Below are positions 22,198 through 30,643 of a stretch of 64,000 nucleotides of DNA, piece by piece. How positions within the stretch are numbered: position 1 is the stretch's first letter; each line of letters starts with the position of its first letter. The stretch spans positions 1 to 64,000 of the forward strand of contig CAVOGX010000013.1 in NCBI GenBank assembly GCA_963695505.1, in the 5' to 3' direction. Under the pieces are notes generated by a model. The model saw only the letters and a program-made list of their open reading frames with translations, had not been told where the DNA came from and did not search any database. Origin of the DNA: JACSRF01 sp963695505 (GTDB lineage: Bacteria; Chloroflexota; Anaerolineae; Promineifilales; Promineifilaceae). Made by a program: the position numbers and the translations under genes.

Positions 22198-22635
22198 ATG
22201 TCAACACTCTTACTCACCCTACGCGAAAGTGTGCGCTACCGTGGTCGTAGCGGGCACCTGAGCTGGGTTGCCCACCGGCTGTCCGGATTGGCTATTTTGG
22301 CCTTCCTGGTCATCCACGTGTGGGACACCGCCAATGTCACCTATGCCCCCGAAATTTACTCGTGGTCAGTTGAACTGTTTAAGCATCCCTTGTTCGGGGC
22401 AGGCGAAATTGGCGTTATGGCGGCTGTTCTATACCACGCTTTTAACGGCATCCGCATCACCATTCTCGACTTTAAGCCGGAGTGGTGGAAATATCAACGT
22501 CAAAGCGCCATCTTTGTCTGGGTTCTGTTTCTGGTCATTTTTGTGCCCATCGGCATCTACATGTTCCTGGGCATCATCGACCATTGCAGCGGTGGCACAA
22601 ATTGCTGGGCTATCCCGCCCTTCCCCTCATCTTAA
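22198..22635 (+). CDS. sdhC: Succinate dehydrogenase cytochrome b subunit
   Basis: This 145-residue membrane protein has three hydrophobic helices (about residues 27-47, 73-95 and 106-127). The motif HRLSGLAILAFLVIHVWD, with its His residues, fits the heme b and quinone site of SdhC proteins; a second His lies in LYHAFNGIR. It anchors SdhAB to the membrane and passes electrons to quinone. The ATG at 22198 follows GGAGAGG. It is the first gene of sdhCDAB, with 17 bases to sdhD. Confidence 0.9.
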   Translation: MSTLLLTLRESVRYRGRSGHLSWVAHRLSGLAILAFLVIHVWDTANVTYAPEIYSWSVELFKHPLFGAGEIGVMAAVLYHAFNGIRITILDFKPEWWKYQRQSAIFVWVLFLVIFVPIGIYMFLGIIDHCSGGTNCWAIPPFPSS

Positions 22636-22652
22636 GCATAAGGAGTTTTGCT

Positions 22653-23063
22653 ATGAGTACTGTAACCGGTATAACTCGCCGCAAAGTCCAGGTACGCTCT
22701 AATTTTGAAAGGTATGGCTTTTTATTTATGCGCTTAACCGGCATCGCCCTGCTCATTTTGGCGGTCGGGCATATGGTGATACAGCACGTCCTTAACAGCG
22801 TACATAACCTCACTATCCAATTCGTGGCCGAACAGTGGAACGATTGGGGCTGGAAAGCCTACGACATGATGCTGCTGGCCTTCGCTTTTTCCCACGGCAT
22901 CAACGGCCTGCGCCAGGTTTTGGAGGATTACATTCACAACCAGCGGACTGTGCGCATCATCAACATCGTTTTGGCTGTCTTTGTGGTCATTACCCTGTTG
23001 TGGGCGGGCTTTGCTATTGCCAGCTTCGACCCAGCGTCCATTGCCGCATTGAGCGCGAACTAG
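22653..23063 (+). CDS. sdhD: Succinate dehydrogenase hydrophobic anchor subunit
   Basis: This 136-residue protein has three membrane segments: GFLFMRLTGIALLILAVGHM, then MMLLAFAFSHGINGLRQVLE, then INIVLAVFVVITLLWAGF. The histidines in GHMVIQHV and in SHGINGLRQ are placed like heme and quinone ligands of SdhD. The start at 22653 follows AAGGAG. It sits between sdhC and sdhA in an operon with short spacers. Confidence 0.88.
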   Translation: MSTVTGITRRKVQVRSNFERYGFLFMRLTGIALLILAVGHMVIQHVLNSVHNLTIQFVAEQWNDWGWKAYDMMLLAFAFSHGINGLRQVLEDYIHNQRTVRIINIVLAVFVVITLLWAGFAIASFDPASIAALSAN

Positions 23064-23106
23064 CCCGTTCGCCAAGACGCTGTTCGCAGATTAAAGGAAA
23101 TTTACC

Positions 23107-24891
23107 ATGGCAACTGTACATACACACACATTTGATGCAGTGATTGTGGGCGCCGGCGGTGCGGGCCTCATGGCCGCCCTGTACGCCAGCAGCGAAGCCA
23201 ACGTCGCTGTGCTCTCTAAGCTTTACCCAACCCGCTCGCACACGGGCGCAGCCCAAGGGGGTGTGGGCGCAGCGTTAGGGAACGATGAAGAAGACCATTG
23301 GGAATGGCACGCTTATGACACCGTAAAAGGGTCAGATTACCTGGCCGACCAGGATGCAGTAGATATTTTGTGCCAGGATGCCATTGACGTAGTCATTGAA
23401 ATGGAGCATATGGGGCTGCCTTTCGATCGTTTCCCGAACGGCCGTATTTCTCAACGGCGCTTTGGCGGCCACACAAATAACGAGACAGGCCGCCCCGTTA
23501 TGCGCGCCTGCCACGCTGCCGACCGTACCGGCCACATGATCTTGCAAACCCTCTACCAGCAGTGTATCAAGCACAACGTCAATTTTTTTGATGAGTACCA
23601 GGTAGTAGACCTCATTCGTGTGGGAAACGGGGTGCGCGGCGTCATTGCTATTGATATTGCCACCGGCGACTTCCATATCTTCCACAGCAAAGCGGTGATG
23701 TTTGCCACTGGCGGCTGGGGGCGCTGCTGGGAAGTAACCTCCAACGCGCACTCTCTAACGGGTGATGGCGCGGCCATTTGCCTGCGCCGGGGCGTGCCGC
23801 TGCAAGATATGGAATTCTACCAGTTCCACCCCACCGGCATTTTTAAGCTGGGCATTTTGATTACCGAAGGTGTGCGTGGCGAGGGCGGTGTGCTCATTAA
23901 CAGCGAAGGGGAGCGGTTCATGAAGCGTTACGCGCCCAACATCAAAGACCTGGCCAGCCGCGACGTCGTCAGCCGCGCTATTTACCTGGAAGTAAAAGCA
24001 GGACGAGGCATCAAAGGGAAAAATTACGTTCATCTAGACGTGACGCCCGAAACGGTGAACCGTTTCTTTACCGAGGACGGGGAAGACCGGCGCATTGATC
24101 GGGATTACATTGAGGCGAAGCTCCCGGATATTGCTGATTTTACACGCACTTACCTGGGTGTTGACCCGGTGAAAGAGCCTATGCCGGTGCAGCCCACTGC
24201 CCATTACGCTATGGGCGGCATCCCCACAGATGTAGACGGCCGTGTCCTGCTGGATTCACTCAATACCGTCCTCGACGGTCTTTATGCAGCCGGGGAAGTG
24301 GCCTGTGTTTCGGTGCATGGTGCGAATCGGCTGGGTACTAACTCGCTGACAGACCTGGTGGTTTTTGGCCGCCGCGCAGGTAAGCACATGGCCGCTTTCT
24401 GCAAGGAAGCCGCCCTGGAACCACTGCCCGAAAATCCGGCGCAAGAAATCATGGAGGCATTTACCAAAATTCGCCAAAATGAAAACGGGGCCAAGCCTTA
24501 CGAACTGCGAAACCGCATGCAAAAGGCCATGACCTCTGGCGTGAGTGTATTCCGCACGGAGGAAACTATTGGCGAGGCGATAACTGAACTGCAGGCGCTG
24601 CGCGAAGCGTTTGCCACGATTACCATTGAAGACAAGGGTAAGGTGTTCAATAGTGACCTTCTAGAAGCATGGGAATTGGGGTGTTTGCTGGAACTGGCAG
24701 AGGTAACGGCCGTTTCTGCCCTGGCTCGTCAGGAAAGCCGCGGCGCCCACGCCCGCGACGATTTCCCCGAACGTAACGACGACGATTGGCTCAGACACAG
24801 CTTATGCCACAAAGAAACCGAAGGGGAGTACCGCTTAGATTTCAAGCCCGTTACCCTGGGCCGCTACGAACCCAAACCCCGAGTCTATTAA
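23107..24891 (+). CDS. sdhA: Succinate dehydrogenase flavoprotein subunit
   Basis: This enzyme oxidises succinate to fumarate. The dinucleotide-binding VGAGGAGLMAA is at residues 15-25. SHTGAAQGGVGAALG near 45-59 holds the covalent FAD-His site. HPTGI and the active-site HYAMGGIPTD and HGANRLGTNSL segments are all present; 594 residues is normal. The start follows AAAGGAAA. It is the third gene of sdhCDAB and is intact, with no sign of the frameshifts that affect other genes in the window. Confidence 0.97.
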   Translation: MATVHTHTFDAVIVGAGGAGLMAALYASSEANVAVLSKLYPTRSHTGAAQGGVGAALGNDEEDHWEWHAYDTVKGSDYLADQDAVDILCQDAIDVVIEMEHMGLPFDRFPNGRISQRRFGGHTNNETGRPVMRACHAADRTGHMILQTLYQQCIKHNVNFFDEYQVVDLIRVGNGVRGVIAIDIATGDFHIFHSKAVMFATGGWGRCWEVTSNAHSLTGDGAAICLRRGVPLQDMEFYQFHPTGIFKLGILITEGVRGEGGVLINSEGERFMKRYAPNIKDLASRDVVSRAIYLEVKAGRGIKGKNYVHLDVTPETVNRFFTEDGEDRRIDRDYIEAKLPDIADFTRTYLGVDPVKEPMPVQPTAHYAMGGIPTDVDGRVLLDSLNTVLDGLYAAGEVACVSVHGANRLGTNSLTDLVVFGRRAGKHMAAFCKEAALEPLPENPAQEIMEAFTKIRQNENGAKPYELRNRMQKAMTSGVSVFRTEETIGEAITELQALREAFATITIEDKGKVFNSDLLEAWELGCLLELAEVTAVSALARQESRGAHARDDFPERNDDDWLRHSLCHKETEGEYRLDFKPVTLGRYEPKPRVY

Positions 24892-24902
24892 AGGAGCGCG
24901 CC

Positions 24903-25625
24903 ATGCAAGTAAAATTACGCATTCGCCGGTTTAACCCCGATAAAGACAAGAAACCCTGGTGGGGCGAGTACACCTTACAAGATGTAGACCCTACCGACAC
25001 AGTCCTGGACTTACTGAACCGCGTCAAATGGGAGTTGGATGGCAGCCTGGGTCTACGTCGTTCCTGCGCCCACGGCGTCTGTGGTTCCGATGCGCTGCGC
25101 ATTAACGGAGCCAATGCCCTGGCCTGTAAAACCCTGGTTTCGCGCCTGGCTCCAGGAAGCCAGGCCGTCAACATCCAGGTAGAACCTATTCTGGGGCTGC
25201 GCGTCATCAAAGATTTGATCGTGGATATGGATCCTTTCTTCGACCACTACAAGTCTGTGCTGCCCTATTTCATTAACGACACCCCTGTGCCGGAAGACGG
25301 CCGTGAACGGCTGCAGTCTCAAGAAGATCGGGCGCGCTTCGACGACACCACCAAATGCATTTTGTGTGCAGCTTGCACCACATCCTGCCCCAGCTTTTGG
25401 GCCAACGAGCGGTACGTGGGGCCTGCTGCCATCGTCAACGCCCATCGCTTCATCTTCGACAGCCGCGACACTGCTGCGGAAGAGCGTCTAAATGTGGTTG
25501 GCGATACCTTTGGCGTGTGGCGGTGCCGCACCAACTTCAACTGTACCAATGCCTGCCCGCGGGAAATCGAGATTACACGGGCTATCGCCGAGGTGAAACA
25601 AGTATTGGTTTCTGGTCAAATTTAG
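24903..25625 (+). CDS. sdhB: Succinate dehydrogenase iron-sulfur subunit
   Basis: This 240-residue protein carries electrons from SdhA to the membrane subunits through three clusters. The [2Fe-2S] motif reads CAHGVCGSD...C, with Asp in place of one Cys as in some known SdhB proteins. The [4Fe-4S] motif is CILCAACTTSCP, and the third cluster region is CRTNFNCTNACP. The ATG at 24903 follows AAGGAGCG. It is the last gene of the operon, followed by a hairpin terminator shared with the convergent kinase gene. Confidence 0.96.
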   Translation: MQVKLRIRRFNPDKDKKPWWGEYTLQDVDPTDTVLDLLNRVKWELDGSLGLRRSCAHGVCGSDALRINGANALACKTLVSRLAPGSQAVNIQVEPILGLRVIKDLIVDMDPFFDHYKSVLPYFINDTPVPEDGRERLQSQEDRARFDDTTKCILCAACTTSCPSFWANERYVGPAAIVNAHRFIFDSRDTAAEERLNVVGDTFGVWRCRTNFNCTNACPREIEITRAIAEVKQVLVSGQI

Positions 25626-25644
25626 TTGAGATGCGCGATCGGAA

Positions 25645-25672
25645 ATTGGAGATTGAATCGCTAATCTCCAAT
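25645..25672. terminator. Hairpin between sdhB and the nucleoside kinase
   Basis: ATTGGAGATT and AATCTCCAAT form a perfect 10-bp stem with an 8-base loop, followed by CTCTTTTA on the plus strand. The words GGAGATTG and CCAATCTC recur in other spacers of this window. Confidence 0.75.
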
Positions 25673-25677
25673 CTCTT

Positions 25678-27390
25678 TTAGTGCTGGCCAGGGTCGTAAT
25701 CATCCAGCACGGAACCACCCAGAAACTCGCGCAGGATGGAATGGGTGGGGATAAGGGCCAGGTAGTTACTGGGCAGGGGGTCAAACCATTGCAAGAAGGC
25801 GCGCAGGCGGTTGGCCTCCACACGCTCCGGGGTGTCAGGTTCGACCTGCAATAGCAGTGGATAAGCCTGGGTTTTAAGTGCCGCCACCTCATAGACCAAT
25901 GCAGAATTAAAGAACACATCAGCGTTATTTTGGTTGGGGAAAATATGCCGTTTTTCACCCACCCGTACGCTGGGCCAGCGACGAATTGTATCAGCGGCGG
26001 TATAACCACGGCGGGCGGCATCGCGCACAATGCGCCGCAGCAGCCGCGTGTCGGTGGTAGGCACGCGATTGTGTTTGTCCAGGTTGAGCTGGGTCAGGGC
26101 AGAAATAAAAATGCGGTAGAGAGATTGGGGAGGTAGACCGGCAACCAGCCGGGGATTCAAGCCGTGAATGCCTTCGATGATGAGAACGTGATCTGACCCA
26201 ATGCTGAGTTCGTCACCCCACTCCCGGCCACCGGTGTGAAAGTTGAAGACGGGCTGAACTATGGTTTCTCCAGCAAGAAGCTGCTGAAGGTGCTGCTGAA
26301 AAAGGCGTACGTCAACCGCTTCCAAGACTTCAAAGTCGTAATTGCCATTTTCATCAATAGGCGTATGCTCGCGATCGACGAAATAGTTGTCCATGCTGAT
26401 GGTAACCGGGCGAATGCCAAAGGCCAAAAGCTGCAGGGCCAGCCGCTTGCTGAAAGTAGTTTTTCCAGCGGAAGTTGGACCAGAGATCAGGACTATTTTG
26501 ACGTCTGGCTGGCGGGAGGCTATCTGGTTAGCAATGTTGGCAAGCTGCTGTTCGTGCAGGGCTTCGGCAACGAGGATGGCTTCACGAATACGGCCGTTTC
26601 GCATGGCATTGTTCAAGGAAGCCACGCTGGGTACGCCAATTATACGCAGCCAGCGCTCATAATCTTGAAAAACATGAGCCAGCCGTGGTTCATCCTCAAA
26701 AGGCTGCAAAATGTCCGGATCCCGGCGGCGCGGAAACTGCAAAATAAAGCCGTTGCTGTAATGGCGCAGATCGAACAGGCCCAGGTAACCGGTGCTCGGC
26801 ACCATGAAACCATGGAAATAGTCGCGCACACCATTTAGCTCATAGAGAGTCAGGTAATCTTTGCGCCGCTTGGCAAAGAGGTCAGCTTTTTCTTGATCAC
26901 CAGCCTGTTGAAACAAAGCCAACGCTTCATCCAGTGAAACCTGCACATGGGCAATGGGTAGATTAGCGTCTACCAATTCCCGCATCCGCAGCCGCAAGCG
27001 ATCCAGTTCGTCAGGTGTCAACGGCCGTTGATCATCCCGTTCGCAGTAATAGCCGCCAAAAGGCATCGAGTGATGGATGCTAATGGTGTGGTCGGGGAAA
27101 AGCTGGGCGGCCGCGGCGATGAGCAAAAAACTGAGGGAGCGGCGGTAGATGCGTACGCCATCTGAGTCGGCAGTGGTAATTGGTACAATGTTAGCATCGT
27201 AATCTAATGGGCGAGAAAGCTCCCTGAGACGGCCGTTTACCAATGCTGCTACCACCAGGCCAGGACCTTGCAGTTGCGCTGCCTGCACAAATGCTTCGAT
27301 GGGAGTGCCTAGCGGGCCGTTAAAAGCCCGACCATCGGGGAATCTGGCTTGCACATCAGTGCGCGGAGGGGTGGAAATAATTTCGGTCAT
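25678..27390 (-). CDS. Nucleoside (uridine) kinase with ThrRS-like N-terminal domains
   Basis: The first ~60 residues look like a TGS domain. Next comes a segment like the second additional domain of threonyl-tRNA synthetase (TISIHHSMPFGGYYCE). The C-terminal half is a uridine-kinase/phosphoribulokinase domain with P-loop SGPTSAGKTTFSKR, substrate segment MDNYFVDRE and LIIEGIHGLNP. This fusion of about 550-575 residues is known in Firmicutes and Chloroflexota and is annotated as a nucleoside kinase. It probably phosphorylates uridine and/or cytidine; the role of the ThrRS-like part is not established. I used ATG 27390 (MTEIISTPP); an ATG at 27408 is also in frame. It is convergent with sdhB. 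Confidence 0.88.
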   Translation of the reverse strand: MTEIISTPPRTDVQARFPDGRAFNGPLGTPIEAFVQAAQLQGPGLVVAALVNGRLRELSRPLDYDANIVPITTADSDGVRIYRRSLSFLLIAAAAQLFPDHTISIHHSMPFGGYYCERDDQRPLTPDELDRLRLRMRELVDANLPIAHVQVSLDEALALFQQAGDQEKADLFAKRRKDYLTLYELNGVRDYFHGFMVPSTGYLGLFDLRHYSNGFILQFPRRRDPDILQPFEDEPRLAHVFQDYERWLRIIGVPSVASLNNAMRNGRIREAILVAEALHEQQLANIANQIASRQPDVKIVLISGPTSAGKTTFSKRLALQLLAFGIRPVTISMDNYFVDREHTPIDENGNYDFEVLEAVDVRLFQQHLQQLLAGETIVQPVFNFHTGGREWGDELSIGSDHVLIIEGIHGLNPRLVAGLPPQSLYRIFISALTQLNLDKHNRVPTTDTRLLRRIVRDAARRGYTAADTIRRWPSVRVGEKRHIFPNQNNADVFFNSALVYEVAALKTQAYPLLLQVEPDTPERVEANRLRAFLQWFDPLPSNYLALIPTHSILREFLGGSVLDDYDPGQH

Positions 27391-27474
27391 GGGCTTGAGA
27401 AACTCCATTTCAAGACTGCCTGCGAGGGTTAAAGCCTGAGAAAACCATTGTAGCAGTAATTTTCTGCACTTGCT

Positions 27475-28254
27475 CTAGCTCTTACCTCCTAGGATTGGCT
27501 GCAAATATTGGCCAACAAGGTCAATGCTTTCCGTAACGGCCGAATCCAAACGCGCCTGCACCTGCTGAACCGGAACCAGGGCATAAAATGAGTCAGCCAT
27601 CCAACTCTCATCAGCCAGTTTTGCCGCAAAGTCGGCTGCCGGCGTGCCCAGGCGACGGGCATAAACCTGCACTGTTTCCAGCGGTGCGTCGGGCTGCATT
27701 TGCATGAGCAGCATGTCCCGCCAGGTTTGCAGGTGCTGGTCTGTGACAAAGGGCAGCCAATAGTCAGGCTGGGCGGCGGCGAGGGTAGAAACGGCCGTTT
27801 CCGGCAGTGACTCATAGGCAAGTTTGTCCAGGTGCGTCAGCAAAACGTGGTGGAGCAAACGGCTCTGCGGAAACTTCCCCTTTTGCGCAGGTTCCCAGAA
27901 ATACGGTATTAAAATTTCCCGGAACCAGATCAGGTCCAGCAGTAAATGAGCAAAATAACCTGCCAAAAACACGGCGTGCGCTGGATGTAAATGCACCACA
28001 TCTGCAAGCTGCGGGTACTGGGCCATCATCCGCGGATAGGCCATGTTATCTGGTGCGGGAGGCACCTCATAAAAGTGCGTGGCAGCGCGTGGCAAGCCAG
28101 CAACGCCTTGCACATCTGGGGCAACCTGTCCCAAACAAAAGGCAGGCCAAAACTGGCGCAGGATAACCAACAAACCGTGGTTGCTGCCAACCACCCCGGC
28201 TAACTCTGTTTTCATTTTTTCGGCAATATGTAAATGGGTAAAAGGCGTTGGCAT
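27475..28254 (-). CDS. Zinc-dependent phospholipase C-like protein
   Basis: This is a protein of about 259 residues. The opening PTPFTHLHIAEKM, the LGQVAPDVQ segment and FLAGYFAHLLLDLIW match the all-helical Zn_dep_PLPC fold, with His and Asp residues placed as metal ligands. Most such bacterial proteins have no demonstrated activity. No signal peptide is visible if translation starts at ATG 28254 (MPTPFTHLH), so it may be cytoplasmic. The ATG lies 2 bases after the stop of the lytic transglycosylase gene, which suggests translational coupling; an ATG at 28278 would overlap it. Confidence 0.8.
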   Translation of the reverse strand: MPTPFTHLHIAEKMKTELAGVVGSNHGLLVILRQFWPAFCLGQVAPDVQGVAGLPRAATHFYEVPPAPDNMAYPRMMAQYPQLADVVHLHPAHAVFLAGYFAHLLLDLIWFREILIPYFWEPAQKGKFPQSRLLHHVLLTHLDKLAYESLPETAVSTLAAAQPDYWLPFVTDQHLQTWRDMLLMQMQPDAPLETVQVYARRLGTPAADFAAKLADESWMADSFYALVPVQQVQARLDSAVTESIDLVGQYLQPILGGKS

Positions 28255-28256
28255 TT

Positions 28257-29198
28257 TTAGCGGTGCCAGGAAGGGCACTGTGAGGGTGCATACCAGCGCG
28301 TACTGACGCGCCCGCGCAGGCGGCTGAGGCTGGGCAAGCAGGCAATAAGCACTTCCGGGTTGCTATTGTCTATCTTCTCCACATTCTCGCCCAAACGAGC
28401 CTGCAAAGGCGCTTCTACCTGGTCGCTGTGACCATAAGAAACTGTATCCGTCGGTATAACCAGTGCCACCGGTACAGCATAACCGCGAATGTGGAACGCA
28501 TAACCACGATCATCCACGTCTGCATAAATCACGTGTTCGCCGTAGGTGCGCAGACCAGATACCGGCTGTTCCCCGAGCACCAACAATTCTGTACCAACCA
28601 CGTGGCCACGACGCATCTCTATTGCTACCGTCCATCGATTAGCGATATCTGGAGAAACGCCGCTCCGCGCTGCAATAGCCCGTCCATAATTGTTGAGAAT
28701 GTTAGTTGCATAGAGCTGGGGAATGCGGGTTTCCACCAATTCCCAGCCCCCGCTGTAAGCGGCCAGGGCTGCATAAATATCCCCGCCCGACTGGCGAATG
28801 ATTTCCGTGAGAATGGCCGCTCCCCAGTGTAAATTGGTTGTGGGGCGTTTTAGGGCTTCGGTTGTTGGTCGAAATTCCAGACCAGGCCCGCTGGGCATGA
28901 CGCCCATGAGACCAACCGCCCCCATATAACTGACAACCTGATGGTCGCCATGGGACTCTTCTTGAATGACGGCCGCAATCAGGTCAGGGTCCAGGCCATA
29001 TTCCTGGGAGATGGTGGCAATTTGCGGCGACCATTGGCGTATGGTCGGTCCCCAAATAGGAGAAAGTGGTTGCACACTTGGGATGGTTTTATTTAGTCCT
29101 GGGCGAATTGGGGCGGCCTGTGCCTGCCCCATAGCTACCAACAACGTGGTAACCATTAGAAAAATGATGCCTAGGCTAAATCTGAGATGCCGCTTCAT
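28257..29198 (-). CDS. Secreted lytic transglycosylase (SLT domain)
   Basis: This 313-residue protein has a signal peptide at residues 1-28 (cleavage near AQAA). The SLT-type catalytic core includes IAAVIQEESHGDHQVVSYMGAVGLMGVMP, where the first Glu of the QEES motif is the expected acid, and later AALAAYSGGWELV. The C-terminal ~130 residues (YGEHVIYADVDDRGYAF...) have no clear family. It would cut peptidoglycan outside the membrane. It is apparently co-transcribed with the phospholipase-C-like gene behind it and preceded by a terminator at 29237-29264. Confidence 0.86.
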   Translation of the reverse strand: MKRHLRFSLGIIFLMVTTLLVAMGQAQAAPIRPGLNKTIPSVQPLSPIWGPTIRQWSPQIATISQEYGLDPDLIAAVIQEESHGDHQVVSYMGAVGLMGVMPSGPGLEFRPTTEALKRPTTNLHWGAAILTEIIRQSGGDIYAALAAYSGGWELVETRIPQLYATNILNNYGRAIAARSGVSPDIANRWTVAIEMRRGHVVGTELLVLGEQPVSGLRTYGEHVIYADVDDRGYAFHIRGYAVPVALVIPTDTVSYGHSDQVEAPLQARLGENVEKIDNSNPEVLIACLPSLSRLRGRVSTRWYAPSQCPSWHR

Positions 29199-29236
29199 GA
29201 TTGTATCGATTGTTTAGGCCGCTATCCGGCAGCCTC

Positions 29237-29264
29237 GAAAAAGAAAAGCGAGTCACGGACTCGC
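29237..29264 (-). terminator. Intrinsic terminator
   Basis: On the minus strand, GCGAGTC-CGT-GACTCGC is followed by TTTTCTTTTT. It ends the transcript of the unknown genes at 29337-29886 before the transglycosylase gene. Confidence 0.88.
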
Positions 29265-29336
29265 CATTGATAATATGTCTCGACCCCTTAATCATACACT
29301 ATAAATGTCTTTTTGGGTCTACTGTTTGCGCCTGGA

Positions 29337-29678
29337 TTAAATGCCGGGGTCTGGCGGCGTGAGCAGCCCAAAGTCAAATCTTTGCAGGTCTGGGGGTACT
29401 TGCCACCAACTGACGCGGGCGCTGCGCAACGGCCGTTCCAGACCTGGTGGCCGTTTCCCTTGTACCGGTGCATTCACTAGAGGGTCGGGCTGCAAAATCG
29501 CCTCAACCAGCGTACCTGTTTCCACCCCGGCGCGGCGGTCAGCATACACGTAAACCGGCAGCCGGGCATAAAACTCCAGGGCGCGCACGAAACATTGGGT
29601 TTCCACACCGTTCCGCTCAAAGCCAAAAATCTCGGCCCGCGGAAACTGTTCGCCAAACTCAGCAAACCATTCATACAA
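29337..29678 (-). CDS. Unknown protein, probably the C-terminal part of a frameshifted gene
   Basis: This 113-residue frame starts with a TTG inside the end of the previous frame. No family is recognised. The text YEWFAEFGEQFPRAEIFGFERNG reads naturally as a continuation of the upstream frame ending RGLKL if one extra base near 29676 is removed, which would give a single protein of about 183 residues. It has no membrane segment and no cysteine motif. It ends PPDPGI ahead of a strong terminator. Confidence 0.5.
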   Translation of the reverse strand: MYEWFAEFGEQFPRAEIFGFERNGVETQCFVRALEFYARLPVYVYADRRAGVETGTLVEAILQPDPLVNAPVQGKRPPGLERPLRSARVSWWQVPPDLQRFDFGLLTPPDPGI

Positions 29679-29886
29679 GCTTCAGCCCCCGTATCTCCTT
29701 GCCCCAGTCGTCCAAAATGAAGGCGGGGAAAATGTGCTCTTCCCGCCCCAGGGTGACAAAGGCAAACCGCAGATAGAGGGAAGCGGCCGTTTCCGATTCC
29801 GGCTCCATATTTTGCAGCAGCAGGGCAGAACGGCCGTTTTCACCCGTAAAAAGACTTCCCTGCACATGCCAGCTTACTGCTCTCAT
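29671..29886 (-). CDS. Unknown short protein, probably the N-terminal part of the same gene
   Basis: This 71-residue frame begins MRAVSWHVQGSLFTG and has no recognised family. It overlaps the next frame by 8 bases. It is either a genuine overlapping pair or one gene split by a +1 change, like several others here. Two palindrome-like sites (one exact ACGGCCGT at 29830) lie within it. Confidence 0.5.
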   Translation of the reverse strand: MRAVSWHVQGSLFTGENGRSALLLQNMEPESETAASLYLRFAFVTLGREEHIFPAFILDDWGKEIRGLKLV

Positions 29887-30065
29887 TGTTCGTTTTCCGT
29901 TTCTAGTTTTTTTGTTTTATTTTCCAATCCTAATCCGTCCATCGCCAGTCGTCAATGCCATCTATTGCCATTTTGTTCCCTGCCCTCTATCATTCCCTAA
30001 CAACAAATATCAAACTGGCTGCCAACCATCCCATTTCAGCAGCCAGCAACCAACTGAGGAGACTC

Positions 30066-30560
30066 ATGGACATTTCAAAAACCATAAGCCGCGCCCGCGA
30101 ACTACGCCGCGAAGACCAGCTCGAAGAATCTCAAGAACTGCTGCTTGACCTGCTTGAGGCACATCCCCACGACCCCCTTGTTTTATTTGAAGTGGGTGGC
30201 GCATACGACGTGCTGGGCGAAGTAGAGACTGCTATCGAATTTTACCAACGAGCGCTGGACCAGGGACTAGAAGGTCCGGATCGCCAGGAATGCCTTATCT
30301 GCCTGGGCATCAATCATCGTGGTCTGGGTGATGCAGAAACGGCCGTTTCCATTCTCGAAGACGCCGCTAAGCAGTTTCCTGACGACAACAGCATCCGCAC
30401 CTTTCTGGCCCTCGCCTACTACAGCGATGGCCAGGACGACCAAGCCGTGCAGACTTTACTGGACGTTCTGCTCAAAACCACCAAAGACGAAGCCATTCTC
30501 GCCTACGCCGACACCCTCGACTACTACAAAGACAACCTCGACGAAATTTGGGAAGAGTAG
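30066..30560 (+). CDS. Tetratricopeptide-repeat protein
   Basis: This 164-residue soluble protein is built of about four TPR-like helix pairs (for example LVLFEVGGAYDVLGEVETA and CLICLGINHRGLGDAETA). TPR proteins serve as binding scaffolds; a partner cannot be named. The ATG at 30066 follows GAGGAG. It is probably a single-gene transcript, ended by the CTCTAGCTCTA hairpin at 30569-30612. Confidence 0.8.
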   Translation: MDISKTISRARELRREDQLEESQELLLDLLEAHPHDPLVLFEVGGAYDVLGEVETAIEFYQRALDQGLEGPDRQECLICLGINHRGLGDAETAVSILEDAAKQFPDDNSIRTFLALAYYSDGQDDQAVQTLLDVLLKTTKDEAILAYADTLDYYKDNLDEIWEE

Positions 30561-30568
30561 CTAGAACA

Positions 30569-30612
30569 TAGAGCTAGAGTCAGAGAAGAAAATAGCCCTT
30601 TCTCTAGCTCTA
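30569..30612. terminator. Hairpin of CTAGAG words
   Basis: TAGAGCTAGAG and CTCTAGCTCTA form a perfect 11-bp stem around a 22-base loop. It lies 9 bases after the TPR gene stop and 30 bases before the dehydrogenase. There is no T tract, so terminator function is only likely. Confidence 0.6.
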
Positions 30613-30643
30613 GCTCCATGCTCTCTCCTTGACGGAGGAACCG

